A stretch of DNA of 64,000 nt from Pseudomonas vranovensis DSM 16006 (GTDB lineage Bacteria; Pseudomonadota; Gammaproteobacteria; Pseudomonadales; Pseudomonadaceae): positions 558,001-622,000 of the forward strand of contig NZ_AUED01000001.1 of the NCBI RefSeq assembly GCF_000425805.1. The letters are read 5' to 3'. A program made the position numbers and the translations under genes. Under the pieces are notes generated by a model. It saw only the letters and a program-made list of their open reading frames with translations. It did no database searches and was not told the DNA's origin. Of this stretch, positions 50,144-57,623 are shown in pieces. Numbering within the stretch: the stretch's first letter is position 1; every line of letters starts with the position of its first letter.

Positions 50144-51142
50144 GTGGCACCACAGCTGTCGATGGCAACGCTGCAGGCGTTCAATCGTTGTGTTCTGCAA
50201 TTGGCCAGCCTGGCGCGCGAGGAGGGCGGCTCGCACTTTATCGCAGATGGCTTGCAGTCCTTCCGTGAGCTGGTGCCCTTTGCCTCGGCCTGGTGGGGTG
50301 AGATGTCTACAGGCGCTGCCAGCGTAGCGCCGCAAAGTTGGATGCACGGGCGTATCGACCTGCCCGACGCGTTCGCTGCCGAATGGCGCCAGGTGGCCGG
50401 CTTCGACAGCTTTGCCCACGACACCTTGGCCAGGGTGGGCAGGGTGGTGCGCGACAGCGAATTCACCGACCCGGTCGAAGCGGTCAATGTGTTTGCCCGC
50501 CGCTACGACCTCTACCACCTGATGTGCATTACCTTCGAACTGCCCGAAAGCGGGCTCAATTTTTTTGTCTGCCTGTACCGGGGTATTGACGATGTGGCGT
50601 TCGATGTCAGCGAAGAGGGCTTGTTTGCCGCCTTCTGCGATCACTTGCTGCAATTGTGGCGGTTCCAGGTCCAGGACATGATCCGGGTCGACACCGGCAA
50701 CGGCGCCAGTGATTTCGGTGTGGCACGCCTGGATGGCAGCCTGTTGCACATCGGCGCGCGCCTGTGCGCTGCGATCGAGCGCGAGGTGCCGGGCTGGCAC
50801 GGTTCGGTGCTGCCCTCCGAGGTGATCGCGCAGTTGCACAAAGTACCTTGTGTGATGCGCCTGGGACGTTGTGCCCTGACCCTGAGCCCCAATGGCGAGC
50901 ATGTGATCCTGTCACTGGAAGCGCCGCCACCCGGTGTGATGCTGGCGCCCCGCGAGCGCACGGCGGCGATGCTGTTCGCCGCGGGCCATTCATACAAGGA
51001 AATCGCCCGCATTCTGTCGCTCAGCCCGGCCACAGTGCGCACCTATTTGCGCAACTGCTACGCCCAATTGGGGGTCAAGAGCAAGGTGGAGTTGGGCTCT
51101 GCCTTGCGTTCCGGGCTTGCAGGGAGTGAAAAATCCGCCTGA
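50144..51142 (+). CDS. LuxR-family transcriptional regulator
   Basis: A 332-residue regulator with a C-terminal LuxR helix-turn-helix (LAPRERTAAMLFAAGHSYKEIARILSLSPATVRTYLRNCYAQLG). The N-terminal ~240 residues do not resemble the autoinducer domain or a receiver domain; they look like a GAF/PAS-type sensor but this is not certain. The GTG at 50144 has AAGGAA (50130-50135) 8 bases upstream; the frame is open further back but without a better site. It is flanked by exported hydrolases on both sides, which suggests control of their expression. Confidence 0.82.
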   Translation: MAPQLSMATLQAFNRCVLQLASLAREEGGSHFIADGLQSFRELVPFASAWWGEMSTGAASVAPQSWMHGRIDLPDAFAAEWRQVAGFDSFAHDTLARVGRVVRDSEFTDPVEAVNVFARRYDLYHLMCITFELPESGLNFFVCLYRGIDDVAFDVSEEGLFAAFCDHLLQLWRFQVQDMIRVDTGNGASDFGVARLDGSLLHIGARLCAAIEREVPGWHGSVLPSEVIAQLHKVPCVMRLGRCALTLSPNGEHVILSLEAPPPGVMLAPRERTAAMLFAAGHSYKEIARILSLSPATVRTYLRNCYAQLGVKSKVELGSALRSGLAGSEKSA

Positions 51143-51224
51143 CCCTCCTCATTTGCAGAGGTTCGCTCTTCGGCGGCGCGCTATAGGGTGTGCGCAGCCC
51201 CGATAAAAACAAGAGAGCGTTCCA

Positions 51225-52967
51225 ATGCAACGATTGATTCCCACCCTGTTGGCCACCGCGCTGGCCGTTTCGTCCTTTCACGCCCTGGCTGCCGCCGACC
51301 TCGTGCTGGTCAATGGCAAGGTGTACACCGCCGAGCCCGGGCAGCGGCTGATGCAAGCGGTGGCCGTCAAGGACGGCAAGATCCTGCAAGTGGGCAGCGA
51401 TGCCCAGATCAACGCGCTGGCCGATGCCAATACGCAACGCATCGACCTGGCCGGCAAGGTGCTGATGCCCGGCATGATCGACACCCACAGTCACCCGGTG
51501 GTGGCTGCTTTCGACAGCCTGGGTGCCAACCTGCAAGACGAAGAAAAACCGCTGCCGGAACTTGAGCAGTGGATCCTGGCCGAGGTCAAGGAGGGGCGCG
51601 GCCGGGCAGGTGATGTGATCAGTATTGCCGGGGTGAGCTCGGCCTATTGGGAGCAAAGCCGCGAGCTGGGCCAAGTGTTCAACCAGGGGCGCTGGGTGGA
51701 CCAACCGCTGGTGCTCGGCGGTATCGACGGCCATACCGGCTGGGCCAACAACGCCATGCTCAAGCGCCTGAACATCGACGCGGCATTGGTCAAGGGCATG
51801 TCGGAGCAGGACCGCAGCTACGTCGGCCACGACGCCGACTTCACCCCCAACGGTTACTTCTCCGAGTCGCGCTGGGACCAGGTGCGTAGCCAGATTCCGC
51901 CCGCCAGTGAAGAGGTCATGATCAAGGCCGCCCGAGAGGCGGTGCGGATCAATAACCAGTATGGGGTCACGGCCTGGATGGATGCCGCCTCGAACGCCGG
52001 TAGCGGCGACTCGCTGTTTGATTTCAAGGCCACCGAGCAGAGTGTCGGTGTGTTGCCGCTGTACCGCGCCCTGGCCGAGAAGGGTGAGCTCAATGCCCAC
52101 GTCGCCGCCTTGATGATCGCCAACCCCAAGAGTCGGCCCGCCGACCTTGAAGTGCTGGCCAAGGTAATGAAGCAGTTCGAGGGGGTACCGAACCTGAGCT
52201 TTCCGGGAATCAAGGTGTTTGTCGACGGCGTTCTGGAGTACCCCGGCCAGACTGCTGCAGTGATTGCGCCGTACAAGAACAGCAAAAAGAACGGCCAGTT
52301 GCTGATCGAGCCGGAGCACTTCGGCGAACTGCTGGCTGCAGCCGAAAAACGTGACTGGATCGTACACATGCACGCGGTGGGCGACCGGGCGGTGCGTGAG
52401 TCGCTCAACGGCGTGGCGTATGCCCGCACGCTCAGCAGCACCCCCAAGGCCCACAGCATCAGCCACCTGCAACTGGTCGACCCCAAGGACTTTCCGCGCT
52501 TCAAGCAATTGGGCGTGATCGCATCGATGCAATTGCTCTGGGCCACTGGCGAGAGCTACACCGTCGAGTTGGTCAAGCCGTACATCAGCGCCTCGGCCTA
52601 CGGCTACCAATACCCGGCCCATTCCCTGCAGAAGGCTGGTGCGACGATTGCCGGTGCCAGTGATTGGCCAGTGTCCAGTCCCAATCCCTGGAACGCCATT
52701 GCCCAGGCCATCACCCGCAAGGGGCCGTTGGGGGTACTCAATGCCAACGAGAGCGTCGACCGCCAGGTCATGTTCCAGGCCTACACCCTCAATGCCGCCA
52801 AGACCCTGCGTCTTGAGCAGCAGATCGGCTCGCTGGCGCCGGGCAAGCAGGCTGACCTGATCGTGCTCGACCGTGATGTGTTCAAGGTCAGCAACGACGA
52901 GTTGTTCGATACCCAAGTGCTGAAAACCTTCTTCGCCGGCAAACAGGTCTACGCCCCGGCGTCCTGA
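51225..52967 (+). CDS. Exported amidohydrolase family 3 protein (YtcJ-like)
   Basis: A 580-residue amidohydrolase with a signal peptide (MQRLIPTLLATALAVSSFHALA). It opens DLVLVNGKVYTAEPG and has the metal-binding HSHPVV in MPGMIDTHSHPVVAA, then HMHAVGDRAV and SDWPVSSPNPWNAI, as in YtcJ-type enzymes. These hydrolyse amides, ureas or N-acyl groups using one or two metals; the substrate is unknown. AGAGAG stands before the ATG. It lies between the LuxR regulator and a porin in a same-strand set, consistent with periplasmic processing of an imported amide. Confidence 0.88.
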   Translation: MQRLIPTLLATALAVSSFHALAAADLVLVNGKVYTAEPGQRLMQAVAVKDGKILQVGSDAQINALADANTQRIDLAGKVLMPGMIDTHSHPVVAAFDSLGANLQDEEKPLPELEQWILAEVKEGRGRAGDVISIAGVSSAYWEQSRELGQVFNQGRWVDQPLVLGGIDGHTGWANNAMLKRLNIDAALVKGMSEQDRSYVGHDADFTPNGYFSESRWDQVRSQIPPASEEVMIKAAREAVRINNQYGVTAWMDAASNAGSGDSLFDFKATEQSVGVLPLYRALAEKGELNAHVAALMIANPKSRPADLEVLAKVMKQFEGVPNLSFPGIKVFVDGVLEYPGQTAAVIAPYKNSKKNGQLLIEPEHFGELLAAAEKRDWIVHMHAVGDRAVRESLNGVAYARTLSSTPKAHSISHLQLVDPKDFPRFKQLGVIASMQLLWATGESYTVELVKPYISASAYGYQYPAHSLQKAGATIAGASDWPVSSPNPWNAIAQAITRKGPLGVLNANESVDRQVMFQAYTLNAAKTLRLEQQIGSLAPGKQADLIVLDRDVFKVSNDELFDTQVLKTFFAGKQVYAPAS

Positions 52968-53066
52968 CCGCGCGCCCTGACCACGATGCCTGGTTCCTTG
53001 CCCCGCGAGGGGCCGGGTCTCGCCTGCACGAATCTGCCCGTACATCGATAACAACAAGGGTTTCGT

Positions 53067-53807
53067 ATGAACGCACGCGCCATCTTTACCGTTGCCAGCC
53101 TGATGCTGGTCCCTTTGACCAGTCAGGCCCTGACCCTGAACGACGATTTCAACCTGGAGCTGACCCTGGCCGCCGTCAGCGACTATCGCTCCCGGGGCGT
53201 GTCGCAGACCCTCGGCGACCCGGCGCTGCAAGCGGGTGCTACCTTGATCCACGGCAGTGGCCTGTACGTCGGCGCCTGGACTTCGAACGTCGACTACGGC
53301 TTCGACTACAAGACCCGCCAGGAGGTGGACTATTACGCTGGTTGGTACTGGCAGGCCACCGATGCCATCAGCCTGGACCTTGGCTATCTCAAGTACAGCT
53401 ATCCCAAGGAAGGGCAGTTCAACATGAGCGAGGTCTACGCCATCCTCGACCTGTATGGGGTCAAGCTGAGCGTCAACTACTCCAGTGATTCTCCCAACGC
53501 CTTCGGTAAGGACCAGGACACCCTTTATAGCTACCTGGGCTACAGCTTCACCTTGCCTGCCGAGGTCGGGGTGGAGTTGCGGCTGGGCTACAACGACGTC
53601 AAGGACCCCGCGTTCTGGGCCACCAATGGTGATAATCGCGACGCCTACTACGAGTGGGAAGCCAAACTGACACGCGAGTTCGTCGGTGTCACCTGGGGCT
53701 TGAGCTACATCGATACCGACCTGAAAAAAAGCGAATGCATGAGTTGGTACGGCTATGACGACCTGTGTTCGGCAACCGTCGTGGTCAGTGCCAGCAAAGC
53801 GTTCTGA
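53067..53807 (+). CDS. TorF-family putative outer-membrane porin
   Basis: A 246-residue protein with a signal peptide (MNARAIFTVASLMLVPLTSQA) and the opening LTLAAVSDYRSRGVSQTLGDPALQAG typical of the Gcw_chp/TorF family. The rest alternates aromatic and polar residues as in outer-membrane beta-barrels, with a C-terminal aromatic (AF). It probably forms a small substrate channel. It follows the amidohydrolase by 99 bases on the same strand, so it may import the amide substrate. A repeat of family 2 lies downstream. Confidence 0.85.
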   Translation: MNARAIFTVASLMLVPLTSQALTLNDDFNLELTLAAVSDYRSRGVSQTLGDPALQAGATLIHGSGLYVGAWTSNVDYGFDYKTRQEVDYYAGWYWQATDAISLDLGYLKYSYPKEGQFNMSEVYAILDLYGVKLSVNYSSDSPNAFGKDQDTLYSYLGYSFTLPAEVGVELRLGYNDVKDPAFWATNGDNRDAYYEWEAKLTREFVGVTWGLSYIDTDLKKSECMSWYGYDDLCSATVVVSASKAF

Positions 53808-53825
53808 CGGCTACGCGAGCCGCAG

Positions 53826-53899
53826 ACTGTCGCCAGCGGTTACACCCGTGTGTAGCCGCTGCCGAGGAACGAGGCTGCGATCGACTGCGCAGCAGTCGC
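53826..53899. repeat. Family 2 palindromic repeat (copy C)
   Basis: GTCGCCAGCGGTTACACCC, TGTAGCCGCTGCCGAGGAAC and GAGGCTGCGATCGACTGCG, in the opposite orientation to copies A and B, between the porin gene and chrA. Confidence 0.75.
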
Positions 53900-53941
53900 C
53901 CGCGATAGACTGTGTTCATCTCAGCCGATCAGACACCGTGT

Positions 53942-55129
53942 ATGCCTCACAATCCGTCACCCCGCCCGTGGCAGGTCTTTTTCATCTTCCTGCGACTGGG
54001 CCTGACCTCGTTCGGCGGCCCGGTCGCTCACCTGGGCTATTTTCGCGACGAGTTCGTCACCCGCCGACGTTGGCTCAGCGAGCGTAGCTACCTCGACCTG
54101 GTGACGCTCTGTCAGTTTCTGCCAGGCCCTGCCAGCAGTCAGGTCGGCATCGCCCTGGGGCTGGCGCGAGCAGGTTACCGGGGCGCGCTGGCCGCCTGGC
54201 TGGGTTTTACGCTGCCTTCTGCGCTCATGCTGATACTGATCGCCCTGGGTGTTGCCGGTTTTGGCGCTGCCATTCCCTCCGGTGTGTTGCATGGTCTGCA
54301 TGTGGTCGCCGTGGCGGTGGTGGCGCAGGCGGTGTGGGGCATGGGGCGTGCGTTGTGTCCAGATGCATCGAGGATTGCGCTGATGCTGATGGCCGCAGCT
54401 CTGGTGCTGGTAGTGCCGTCGCCCTGGGCGCAGGCAGGCGTGATGGTGGCGGCGGGGGTGGTGGGGCTTATTCTGTTCACGCCCGGCAAGGCCATCGGCC
54501 ATGAACCATTGCCGATCACGGTCAGCAAACGCGCTGGTATGTGTTGGCTGGCGCTGTTTGTTGTCTTGTTGCTGGGGTTGCCGTTATTGGCCGAGCGCTG
54601 GCCGAGCCCAGCCCTGGCGATGTTCGATGCCTTCTATCGCAGTGGGTCGCTGGTGTTCGGCGGTGGTCACGTGGTGCTGCCGTTGCTCCAGGCCGAAGTG
54701 GTGCCCGCGGGCTGGGTGGGCAACGAAACGTTCCTGGCGGGATACGGCGCTACCCAGGCAATGCCGGGCCCCTTGTTTACCTTTGCTGCGTTCCTCGGTG
54801 CCTCGATGCAAACCGGGCCGTCGGGCTGGGCGGGCGGCGTGCTGTGCCTGGTGGCGATCTTTGTACCGTCGTTTCTGCTGGTGATGGGGGCGCTGCCGTT
54901 CTGGCAGCAGTTGCGGCAAAACCTGCGCATGCAAGCGGCGATGCAGGGCATCAACGCGGCGGTGGTCGGGTTGCTGCTGGCGGCGTTGTATCAGCCGGTG
55001 TGGACCAGCGCCATTCTGCATCCGGTGGATATTGGCCTGGCGCTGCTGGCACTGCTGGCGTTGATGCGCTGGAAACTACCGCCGTGGCTGGTGGTGATCG
55101 GCTGTGGTGTAGCCGGCTGTCTATTGTAG
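53942..55129 (+). CDS. chrA: Chromate transporter ChrA
   Basis: A 395-residue inner-membrane chromate efflux pump made of two CHR half-domains: the first with FLRLGLTSFGGPVAHLGYFRDEFV, the second with YRSGSLVFGGGHVVLPLLQAEVV, and GYGATQAMPGPLFTFAAFLG between. About ten to twelve hydrophobic segments. The ATG at 53942 is preferred; the upstream open frame adds no family similarity. Its stop codon (55127-55129) lies inside a REP palindrome. Chromate export lowers toxicity of chromium(VI), but some homologues have other anion roles. Confidence 0.92.
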   Translation: MPHNPSPRPWQVFFIFLRLGLTSFGGPVAHLGYFRDEFVTRRRWLSERSYLDLVTLCQFLPGPASSQVGIALGLARAGYRGALAAWLGFTLPSALMLILIALGVAGFGAAIPSGVLHGLHVVAVAVVAQAVWGMGRALCPDASRIALMLMAAALVLVVPSPWAQAGVMVAAGVVGLILFTPGKAIGHEPLPITVSKRAGMCWLALFVVLLLGLPLLAERWPSPALAMFDAFYRSGSLVFGGGHVVLPLLQAEVVPAGWVGNETFLAGYGATQAMPGPLFTFAAFLGASMQTGPSGWAGGVLCLVAIFVPSFLLVMGALPFWQQLRQNLRMQAAMQGINAAVVGLLLAALYQPVWTSAILHPVDIGLALLALLALMRWKLPPWLVVIGCGVAGCLL

Positions 55130-55152
55130 GAGCGGGGCAAGCCCGCTCCTAC
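55126..55152. repeat. REP-type palindrome (family 1) overlapping both flanking stop codons
   Basis: GTAGGAGCGGG (55126-55136) and CCCGCTCCTAC (55142-55152) with a 5-base loop. The TAG of each arm is the stop codon of one of the two convergent genes, chrA on the plus strand and the acetyltransferase on the minus strand. Confidence 0.85.
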
Positions 55153-55619
55153 GTGTGCAGTTCCATGTGGACGATGTCGATGGGTTGCCCACCGACCCCA
55201 TGGCTGAAGACTCCCCGGCGGCGTGTCACGAACCCGTGCTTCTGGTAGAAGCCCTCGGCGTTCAAGGTCGATTCCACGTTGATGACGTCGATGCCTGGAG
55301 CCCGTGCCTTGTCGATCCCGATCTGCAACAAGCGCGCGCCCAGGCCCGTACCTGAGGCTTCGGGCAGGATGAACAGGCGCGTCACTTCCCCGGGCGCTGC
55401 ATCGACAAAACCCACGATCCTGCCGTCATGCACAGCCACGACCATCTGGGTGTGTTCGATCTGTTGCTCATAGAACGCGGGTGTTCGTTCGCCCATCCAG
55501 CCCTGGAGTTGCTCAGGGCGGTAATGGTCGTTGGCCAAGGCGCTGATTGATTGGTGGGTAACATCGAAGATTGCCTGGCCATCGCCAGGTTGTGCGGGTC
55601 GAAGGGTATATCGTTGCAT
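55149..55619 (-). CDS. GNAT family N-acetyltransferase
   Basis: A 156-residue acetyl-CoA-dependent acetyltransferase: opening YTLRPAQPGDGQAIFDV, central VAVHDGRIVGFVDAAPGEVTRLFILPEASGTGLGARLL with the acetyl-CoA loop GTGLGA, and the closing ...EGFYQKHGFVTRR. The ATG at 55619 is chosen because AAGGA lies 7 bases before it; a GTG 6 bases upstream is too close to the site. Acceptor unknown. Its 3' end overlaps the REP shared with chrA. Confidence 0.9.
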   Translation of the reverse strand: MQRYTLRPAQPGDGQAIFDVTHQSISALANDHYRPEQLQGWMGERTPAFYEQQIEHTQMVVAVHDGRIVGFVDAAPGEVTRLFILPEASGTGLGARLLQIGIDKARAPGIDVINVESTLNAEGFYQKHGFVTRRRGVFSHGVGGQPIDIVHMELHT

Positions 55620-55668
55620 CACCACATCCTTGTTGTGCAGGTCAGACAGTCGCCAGGCAGGGTAGCAA

Positions 55669-55974
55669 CTAGCGTTGCATGATGCCCAGCAACAACCGCT
55701 CGATCTGCGCCAACTCCCAGGTGCTCAGCAAGCTCACCGGATCGGTACCGTAGCGCTGCCAGGTGTCCAGCGACCCCTCACGGCCATCGGGGTGGCGGCA
55801 GTGCTCGCAGTGGTGCAGGCGATGGCCTTCGAAGTCCAGCAGCAACTGCCAGCCCTCGATGTCTACGTGTACCTGGCCGCGGGTGGAGCAGGGCGCCAGT
55901 GGCTGCAGCGCACGAATACCCAGGGCGGCGTCGCGCAATTGCTGGTAGACCTCACGGGGAGTCAGGGCGGGCAT
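55669..55974 (-). CDS. Small conserved protein of unknown function
   Basis: A 101-residue protein opening MPALTPREVYQQLRDAALGIRAL. It has a central HCEHCRHPDGREG with Cys and His in a C-x2-C-like arrangement that may bind metal, and ends LSTWELAQIERLLLGIMQR. Similar short proteins (tentatively the DUF7693 group, from memory) are common in Pseudomonas. No function is known. It lies between an acetyltransferase (convergent side) and the sigma factor gene (divergent), with a 78-base gap to the latter containing the Fur box. Confidence 0.65.
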   Translation of the reverse strand: MPALTPREVYQQLRDAALGIRALQPLAPCSTRGQVHVDIEGWQLLLDFEGHRLHHCEHCRHPDGREGSLDTWQRYGTDPVSLLSTWELAQIERLLLGIMQR

Positions 55975-56022
55975 CTGTCATCTGTTCCTGGAAGGGGGAT
56001 TGTATATTCACGGTGCCATCAC

Positions 56023-56041
56023 GATAATGCGAGTAATTACC
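56023..56041 (+). promoter_or_regulatory. Fur box upstream of the sigma factor gene
   Basis: GATAATGCGAGTAATTACC matches the Fur consensus GATAATGATAATCATTATC at 14 of 19 positions, 12 bases before the sigma factor start, so transcription should be repressed when iron is plentiful. Confidence 0.72.
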
Positions 56042-56052
56042 ATTAGCGCGTG

Positions 56053-56568
56053 ATGATCGAAGTGACCAGCTCTGTCGACTCAAAGGCTGTCGTGGCCCAT
56101 TTGTACAGCGATCATCATCGCTGGTTGCGTGCCTGGCTTTATCGCCGGTTGAACTGCCCTCATGACGCTGCCGACCTGGCTCAGGACACCTTTGTCCGGG
56201 CCATGGGCAGCACGGCATTGCCAGCCATCGAGGAGCCCCGAGCCTTTCTGGCCACGGTTGCCCGACGGTTGCTCAGTAACCTGTTTCGCCGGCGTGCATT
56301 GGAGCAGGCGTATCTGGAAGAGCTGGGGCGCTTGCCGCTGCAGTGCATGCCGTCCGCCGAAGACGTGCTGTTGGTACGCGAAGCCCTGGCGCAGATCGAC
56401 CGTCTGCTCGATGGGTTGCCGCGACGGGTTCGTCACGCCTTCATTCTGCATCGCCTGGAAGGGTTGAGCCAACCGTCGATTGCCGAGCACTTGGGTGTAT
56501 CGCTGGCGACGGTGGAACGCGACCTGCGCCGGGCCTTCTTGCATTGCCTGAGTGTGAGCCCTGAATGA
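56053..56568 (+). CDS. ECF sigma factor, FecI type
   Basis: A 171-residue extracytoplasmic-function sigma factor. Region 2 is HRWLRAWLYRRLNCPHDAADLAQDTFVRAM; region 4 is LPRRVRHAFILHRLEGLSQPSIAEHLGVSLATVERDLRRA. It should direct transcription of the TonB receptor gene downstream when iron-siderophore is sensed. The ATG at 56053 is adopted; a GTG at 56050 is possible. The stop overlaps the fecR start (ATGA), so sigma and anti-sigma are translated together. A Fur box lies just upstream. Confidence 0.9.
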   Translation: MIEVTSSVDSKAVVAHLYSDHHRWLRAWLYRRLNCPHDAADLAQDTFVRAMGSTALPAIEEPRAFLATVARRLLSNLFRRRALEQAYLEELGRLPLQCMPSAEDVLLVREALAQIDRLLDGLPRRVRHAFILHRLEGLSQPSIAEHLGVSLATVERDLRRAFLHCLSVSPE

Positions 56569-57539
56569 GTAACGTACCGGTCGATCGCGCTACCCACGAA
56601 GCGGTGGGCTGGCTGCTCAAACTCGAACAAGCGCCGACGCGCAGCCGCATGCAGCACGCCTTCGAGCTGTGGCTGCAGCGATGCCCGAGCCACCAGACGG
56701 CCTGGCAACGGGTCAACGCGGTGCTCGAGCAACCCCTGGCCGACCTGCAACTGGCCGAGCAGCGCACCCCAGGCCAGTTGGCCATGGCCAGCCGCAGCCT
56801 GCGCACGCAGGCTTCGCCGTCGCGGCGCAAGGTGCTGGGGGGGGGGCTGGCGATGCTGTTGCTGGGGCTGGGCGGCGCGGGGCTTGTCCATCGACGTATG
56901 CCGTTGGGTGATGTGCTGGCCGACCTGCACACCGGTACCGGCGAGCGCCGCACCTACACCCTGGCCGATGGCTCGCGCTTGCGTCTCAACGCCCGTAGCG
57001 CTGTGGACCTGCGCTTCGATGCCAGCCAACGCCTGGTAGTGCTGCGCGAAGGTGAGCTGCAGGTCGAAGTGGCCGCCGAACCCGGTCGGCCGTTTGTCGT
57101 CGCTACACGCCAGGGCCGGGTGCAAGCCCTCGGCACGCGTTTCGTGATGCGCCAGGAAGATCGGCAAAGCCTGGTGGCTGTGCAGCAGCACAGTGTGCTG
57201 CTCAGTACCGGCAGTGATGCGCCCCTCAGGGTTGACCAGGGCCAGGCATTTCGCTTCGACGGCCTGCACAGCGAGGCCCTGGCACCGTCGCTGCGCACCC
57301 GCGCCAGCTGGACCGATGGCCGGGTTGATGTACGCGACGAGCCGCTGGGTGATCTGGTCGAGGCCTTGCGCCCCTACCGCGCCGGGCTGCTGCGCATCAG
57401 CCCGCAAGCGGCACAAATCCGCGTGTACGGCAGCTTCCCGCTGGACGACAGTGATCGCACCTTGCTGTCGCTGAGTGAAACCCTGCCCATACGGGTCGAC
57501 AGCCTTGGTAGTTGGTTGACCCGCATCGATGTGATCTGA
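56565..57539 (+). CDS. FecR-family anti-sigma factor / signal transducer
   Basis: A 324-residue regulator that holds the sigma factor and passes on the signal from the outer-membrane receptor. The N-terminal cytosolic part (1-85) is DUF4880-like (HEAVGWLLKLEQAPTRSRMQHAFELWLQRC). A membrane segment (about 90-108) is preceded by SRRKVL, which resembles a twin-arginine export motif known in some FecR proteins. The periplasmic FecR domain follows (YTLADGSRLRLNARSAVDLRFD). A tract of ten G (56837-56846) encodes part of the membrane segment. Its start overlaps the sigma gene. Confidence 0.9.
   Translation: MSNVPVDRATHEAVGWLLKLEQAPTRSRMQHAFELWLQRCPSHQTAWQRVNAVLEQPLADLQLAEQRTPGQLAMASRSLRTQASPSRRKVLGGGLAMLLLGLGGAGLVHRRMPLGDVLADLHTGTGERRTYTLADGSRLRLNARSAVDLRFDASQRLVVLREGELQVEVAAEPGRPFVVATRQGRVQALGTRFVMRQEDRQSLVAVQQHSVLLSTGSDAPLRVDQGQAFRFDGLHSEALAPSLRTRASWTDGRVDVRDEPLGDLVEALRPYRAGLLRISPQAAQIRVYGSFPLDDSDRTLLSLSETLPIRVDSLGSWLTRIDVI
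56837..56846 (+). repeat. Ten-G homopolymer inside fecR
   Basis: Ten consecutive G in the codons for Leu-Gly-Gly-Gly at the start of the FecR membrane segment. A one-base slip would truncate the protein, so the site may mutate often, or may be a sequencing-error risk. Confidence 0.85.
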
Positions 57540-57623
57540 CTGAAAAATTCAGCGGGCCGTGAGGGGATCCGGCTACTGGCGTGTCCTCGTTATGGACAAC
57601 AACTTTCAACGAGCCCACAGCCA

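Noticed and set aside
57560..57600. A FecI-type promoter before the TonB receptor
   Set aside because: GGATCC and TCCTCG are present but about 13 bases apart, too close for the usual FecI spacing of about 17, so I do not report it as a feature.
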